Source: Fistularia commersonii
Taxonomy: Eukaryota; Chordata; Actinopteri; Syngnathiformes; Fistulariidae
Direction of reading: 5' to 3'
DNA: 64,000 bases
Assembly: GCA_037954325.1 (NCBI GenBank)
Contig: JBBMNZ010000043.1
Coordinates: forward strand, 1,050,001 to 1,114,000
A model generated the notes under the pieces. It did not search any database. It saw nothing but the letters and a program-made list of their open reading frames with translations, and was not told the DNA's origin. The translations under genes and the position numbers were made by a program. Every line of letters starts with the position of its first letter. Within the stretch, counting starts at the first letter, position 1. Below, piece after piece: positions 59,844 through 64,000 of the stretch.

Positions 59844-62800
59844 TGTTTGTTTGTTTTTGTGTCTGTGTGAGGGTGGTCATGTGTGTGTGTGTGAGAGTTT
59901 GTTTAGGTGGAGGGGGGGTACCAAGGCCCATCGCGGAAGAGCGGTGGAGCGGAGAAGCGGAGGAATGGAGGAGCGGAGGTCATTTTTCTCTTCTCAAAGG
60001 CAGAGGATGGGAAGTTTGGGGGCAGTAGGACGCTTTAGACCAGCCACTGTGAGCCTTCTCCAGATATAGATCCCCCAGACGTATGATTGGAGCTCCCGGA
60101 CCATTGGGCACACACATGTGAATGAGTGGATGAGCTAATGTTTGTTTGGTAGTGGATGCGTTTCGGCTAATGCTATTAGCACAGCTATGATGAGTTAAGG
60201 TGTGTTTGTGTATGTGTGTGTGTGTGCGTGTGTGTGTTTGTGTGTTTTTGTGTGTGAGTGAGTGTGTTTAGGTGGGGGGGGGGGGTACCAGGGCCCATAG
60301 CCGAGGAGCGGTGGAGCTGAGAAGCGGAGGAGCGGAGTAGCGGAGGTATTGTTTCTCCTCTCAGAGGCGGGGAATCTTGGGAGCTATTAGCACAGGTATG
60401 ATGACTTAAGGTGTGTGTGTGTGTGTGTGTGTTTGTGTGTTTGTGTGTTGTGTGTTCTTGTGTGTGTGTGTGTGTGTGTGTTTGTGTGTGCGTTTGTGTA
60501 TATGTGTGTGACAATTTGTTTAGGTGGGGGGGGCGCGGACAGGGGGTAGCTGGGCCTGGAGCGGATGAGCTGTGGAGCGGATGGAGGGCAAAGGCACGTC
60601 CCATAATTCTCCTGAGTCCGGCGGATCGGGAGTACCAGGGCCCATAGCGGAGGAGCGGAGGAGCGGTGGAGCAGAGAAGCGAACCATTGGGCACACACAT
60701 GTGAATGAGTGGATGAGCTAATGTTTGTTTGGTTGTGGATGCATTTCGGCTAATGCTATTAGCACAACTATGATGACTTAATGTGTGTATGTGTGTCAGT
60801 GTGTGTGTGTGTGTGTGAGTGTCTTTGTGTATGTGTGTGACAGTTTGTTTTGGTGGGGGGGGGGGTCGCGGACACGGAGTACCAGGGCACACACATGTGA
60901 ATGAGTGGATGAGCTAATGTTTGTTTGGTTGTGGATGCGTTTCGGCTAAAGCTATTAGCACAGCTATGATGAGTTAAGGTGTGTGTGTATGTGTGTGTGT
61001 GTGTGTTTGTGTGTTTTTGTGTGTGTGTGAGTGATTTTGTGTGAGAGTTTGTTTAGGTGGGGGGGGGGGGGGGGGGGGGGAGTACCAGGGCCCATAGCGG
61101 AGGAGCAGTGGAGCTGAGAAGCGGAGGAGCAGAGGAGCGAAGGTAATGTTTCTTCTCTCAGAGGCGGGGAAGCTTGGGGGCAGAAGAACCCCTTAGACGG
61201 GCTAATGCTCACATTCTCCGGACATAGATCCCCCGGACGTATGATTGGAGCTCCCGGACCATTGGGCACACACATGTGAATGAGTGGATGAGCTAATGTT
61301 TGTTTGGTCGTGGATGCGTTTCGGCTAATGCTATTAGCACAACTATGATGAGTTAAGGTGTGTTTGTGTGTGTGTTTGTGTGTGTGTATGTGTGTGTGTG
61401 TGTGTGCGTGTGTGTGTTTGTGTGTTTTTGTGTGTGTGTGAGTGTGTTTAGGTGGGGGGGTTACCAGGGCCCATAGCGGAGGAGCGGTGGAGCTGAGAAG
61501 CGGAGTAGCGGAGGTATTGTTTCTCCTCTCAGAGGCGGGGAAGCTTGGGAGCTATTAGCACAGGTATGATGACTTAAGGTGTGTGTGTGTGTGTGTGTTT
61601 GTGTGTTTGTGTGTTCTTGTGTGTTTGTGTGTTCTTGTGTGTGTGTGTGTGTGTGTTTGTGTGTGCGATTGTGTATATGTGTGTGACAGTTTGTTTAGGT
61701 GGGGGGGGGGCGCGGACAGGGGGTAGCTGGGCCTGGAGCGGATGAGCTGTGGAGCGGATGGAGGGCAGAAGCACGTCCCATTCAGCCGCCGGCAACCATA
61801 AAAACCTATCTTTAACTTAAAAACAAACAAAAATGTGCAATATCTCATTTCTGTGCAATATTCAGAAACTGTGCAATATTTCATCTCATAACAGCTACAT
61901 TGTGCAATATTTCATCTCATCTCATAACAGCTACACTATAATGTTCCCTTCTATCATACTATTGCGCACTCCTTACCTCACTTGTTACTAAGACACTTAT
62001 AGTTTTATCAGTGCTTACTAAGACACTCTATAGTTTCACTGAAACACTTTATAGTTTATAGTTTATTTTTATTTATAATTCTGCCTTTCTTTTATTATTT
62101 ATTACTGTTATATTTTCTGTAACTCTGGCACTGCAATTTCCTTCGGGATTAATAAAGTTGTTCTGATTCTTATTCTTAATTCTCCTGAGTCCGGCGGATC
62201 GGGAGTACCAGGGCCCATAGTGGAGGAGCGGTGGAGCGGAGAAGCGGACCATTGGGCACACACATGTGAATGAGTGGATGAGCTAATGTTTGTTTGGTTG
62301 TGGATGCGTTCGGCTAATGCTACTAGCACAGCTATGATGACTTAATGTGTGTATGTGTGTCAGTGTGTGTGTGTGTGTGAGTGTCTTTGTGTATGTGTGT
62401 GATAGTTTGTTTTGGTGGGGGGGGGGTCGCGGACACGGAGTACCAGGGCACACACATGTGAATGAGTGGATGAGCTAATGTTTGTTTGGTTGTGGATGCG
62501 TTTCGGCTAAAGCTATTAGCACAGCTATGAAGACTTAAGGTATGTGTATGTGATTATGTGTGTGTCTGTGTGTGTGTGAGTGTCTTTGTGTGTGTGTGTG
62601 TGTGTGAGAGGCTCTTTTTGTGGGGGGGGGGGTCGTGGACAGGGAGTACCATTGGGCACACACATGTGAATGAGTGGTTTAGCTAATGTTTGTTTGGTTG
62701 TGAATGCGTTTCGGCTAATGCTATTAGCACAGCTATGATAAGTTCAGGTGTGTGTGTATGTGTGTGTGTGTGTGTGTTTGTGTGTTTTTGTGTGTGTGTG

Positions 62801-63120
62801 AGTGATTTTGTGTGAGAGTTTGTTTAGGTGGGGGGGAGGGGGGGGAGTACCAGGGCCCATCGCGGAGGAGCGGTGGAGCTGAGAAGCGGAGGAGCAGAGG
62901 AGCGGAGGTAATGTTTCTTCTCTCAGAGGCGGGGAAGCTTGGGGGCAGAAGAACCCCTTAGACGGGCTAATGTGAGCATTCTCCGGACATAGATCACCCG
63001 GTAGTATGATTGGAGCTGCCGGACCATTGGGCACACACATGTGAATGAGTGGATGAGCTAATGTTTGTTTGGTTGTGGATGCGTTTCGGCTAATGCTATT
63101 AGCACAGCTAAGATGAGTTA

Positions 63121-63161
<41 letters not shown>

Positions 63162-63348
63162 TTTTTGTGTCTGTGTGAGTGTGTTCGTGTGTGTATGTGT
63201 GAGAGTTTGTTTAGGTGGGGGGGGGTACCAGGGCCCATCGCGGAGGAGCGGAGGAGCGGTGGAGCGGAGAAGCGGAGGAATGGAGGAGCGGAGGTAATGT
63301 TTCTCTTCTCAATGGCAGAGGATGGGAAGTTTAGGGGCAGTAGGACGC
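57001..63348 (+). repeat. GT-satellite block of macro-unit 2
   Basis: It is the counterpart of 28431-35671, with the same monomer order, the same truncated monomer (about 57428) and the same retroelement tail insertion. It lacks the 897-bp duplication. (GT)n and G-run lengths differ from unit 1 at many sites (for example a 22-G run at 61059-61080). Base changes between the units are sparse. No gene is seen. Confidence 0.93.
61782..62177 (+). mobile_element. Non-LTR retroelement 3' tail or SINE-like insertion, unit 2
   Basis: It is 396 bp long, at the same position in the same monomer as 34097-34492 (offset 27,685 bp). The one clear base difference is TTACCTCAC for TTACCCCAC. It was duplicated with the macro-unit. 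Confidence 0.6.
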
Positions 63349-63674
63349 CGGTGCGAGCGATGCGTTTCAAGGCGTATTGCATGTGTGTATGGAGGGGGGG
63401 GGTCTACAGGACACCGCGGACCGGCAATGGTGCACCTTCTCTGGACATCGATCCCCGAAACGTCGGCGTGGAGCTCCCGGAGCAGCCGGCGTGTACATGT
63501 GAATGAATGGAGGAGCTAATGTGTGTGTGTGGGGTGGTGGGGGGGGGGGGGGGGGGGGGGGCGTTTCGGCTAATGCTATCAGCACAGCTATGATTATCCC
63601 CAGAACGTTGAGAACGAGCTCCCGGAACTCCAGACATGCGTATATAAAAGAGTGGAATTAAGGTGTGTGTGAGT

Positions 63675-63734
<60 letters not shown>
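63349..63734 (+). repeat. TATA-bearing satellite variant upstream of LINE copy 3
   Basis: CGGTGCGAGCGATGCG, a 23-G run (63539-63561), GCTAATGCTATCAGC, TATATAAAAG (63641-63650), then a (GT)n tract flush to the LINE. Confidence 0.87.
63641..63650 (+). promoter_or_regulatory. TATA-like motif, copy 3
   Basis: TATATAAAAG in the same context as 14227-14236 and 35979-35988. Function is inferred only. Confidence 0.35.
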
Positions 63735-63735
<1 letters not shown>

Positions 63736-64000
63736 GGACAGAAATAATGTCGGGGACAGAAATTGTTATTAGCCTGCTGGCAGATGACACAACCTTAGTT
63801 TTGAAAAATGAACATCAAGTCCCAATAAGCGTTGAAAAAATTAAAACATTCTCCAAGGCTTCAGGATTGTCATTAAACTTAAAGAAATGCAAACTTCTTG
63901 AGCTGCATGACTCACCACTAAAGGAAATCAGTAATGTTCCTATCAAATCAGAAATAAAATACTTGAGCATTTTCCTATCTAAGGACCAAAAGTTAAATCA
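63735..64000 (+). pseudogene. LINE ORF2 fragment, copy 3, cut by window end
   Basis: It has the same left end as the other two copies (GGGACAGAAATAATGTC), LLADDTTLVLKN and FSKASGLSLNLKKCKLL. It matches copy 2 (FSKAS) rather than copy 1 (FYKAS). The frame is open to the window edge. It starts the next macro-unit. Confidence 0.85.

Overview
This is a repeat-dominated eukaryotic window with no host gene, exon or RNA gene that I can support. The features point to an animal, most likely a vertebrate and plausibly a ray-finned fish. They are a short TTAGGG telomere-type array, an L1/Tx1-like LINE, a non-LTR tail with an AATAAA/ATTCTT end of the kind common in teleosts, abundant (GT)n, and a Ty1/copia element. 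The host assignment is inference.

Two related satellites fill most of the window. The first is a GT satellite. Its monomers are about 190-205, 360-380 or 405-560 bp, and each carries a (GT)n tract, a poly-G run, a short GGAGCGG tract and an inverted repeat GCTAAT-GCT-ATTAGC. The second is an octamer satellite, with arrays of the 8-bp unit AGCGGAGG separated by linkers of about 100 bp. The linkers resemble one segment of the GT-satellite monomer, so the octamer blocks probably arose by amplifying that segment. The many ORFs in both satellites (SGGAEERR, PPLLRSSA, CVCVCV, HTHTHT) come from stop-poor repeats, and I do not annotate them as genes.

Layout: 1-7184 is GT satellite, containing an inverted segment (3331-3714) and a telomere-type array (6924-6959). 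7190-12014 is a nearly full-length Ty1/copia retrotransposon with about 2% divergent LTRs and a broken gag-pol, inserted in a GT-satellite monomer. 12015-13264 is more GT satellite. 13265-13797 is an internally deleted LINE with a poly-A tail. 13798-14356 is a C/G-rich satellite variant with a TATA-like motif. 14357-16508 is a 5'-truncated LINE. 16625-17629 is GT satellite, 17630-28430 octamer satellite and 28431-35671 GT satellite. The order then repeats: TATA variant (35672-36110), LINE (36111-38248), GT satellite plus a second LINE middle fragment (38384-39828), GT satellite (39949-40947), octamer satellite (40948-57000), GT satellite (57001-63348), TATA variant (63349-63734) and LINE (63735 to the end).

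The window is therefore a tandem array of very large composite units, a macrosatellite. LINE-to-LINE distances are 21,754 bp and 27,624 bp. The difference is almost fully explained by a longer octamer block, a 1.56-kb duplication in the second unit and a 0.9-kb duplication in the first. Nested higher-order repeats of 6,291, 2,068, 897 and 316 bp show recent unequal exchange or similar amplification. The copia element is present only in the leftmost, partial unit, so it inserted there after the units formed, or was lost from the others. All alignments and counts were made by eye.
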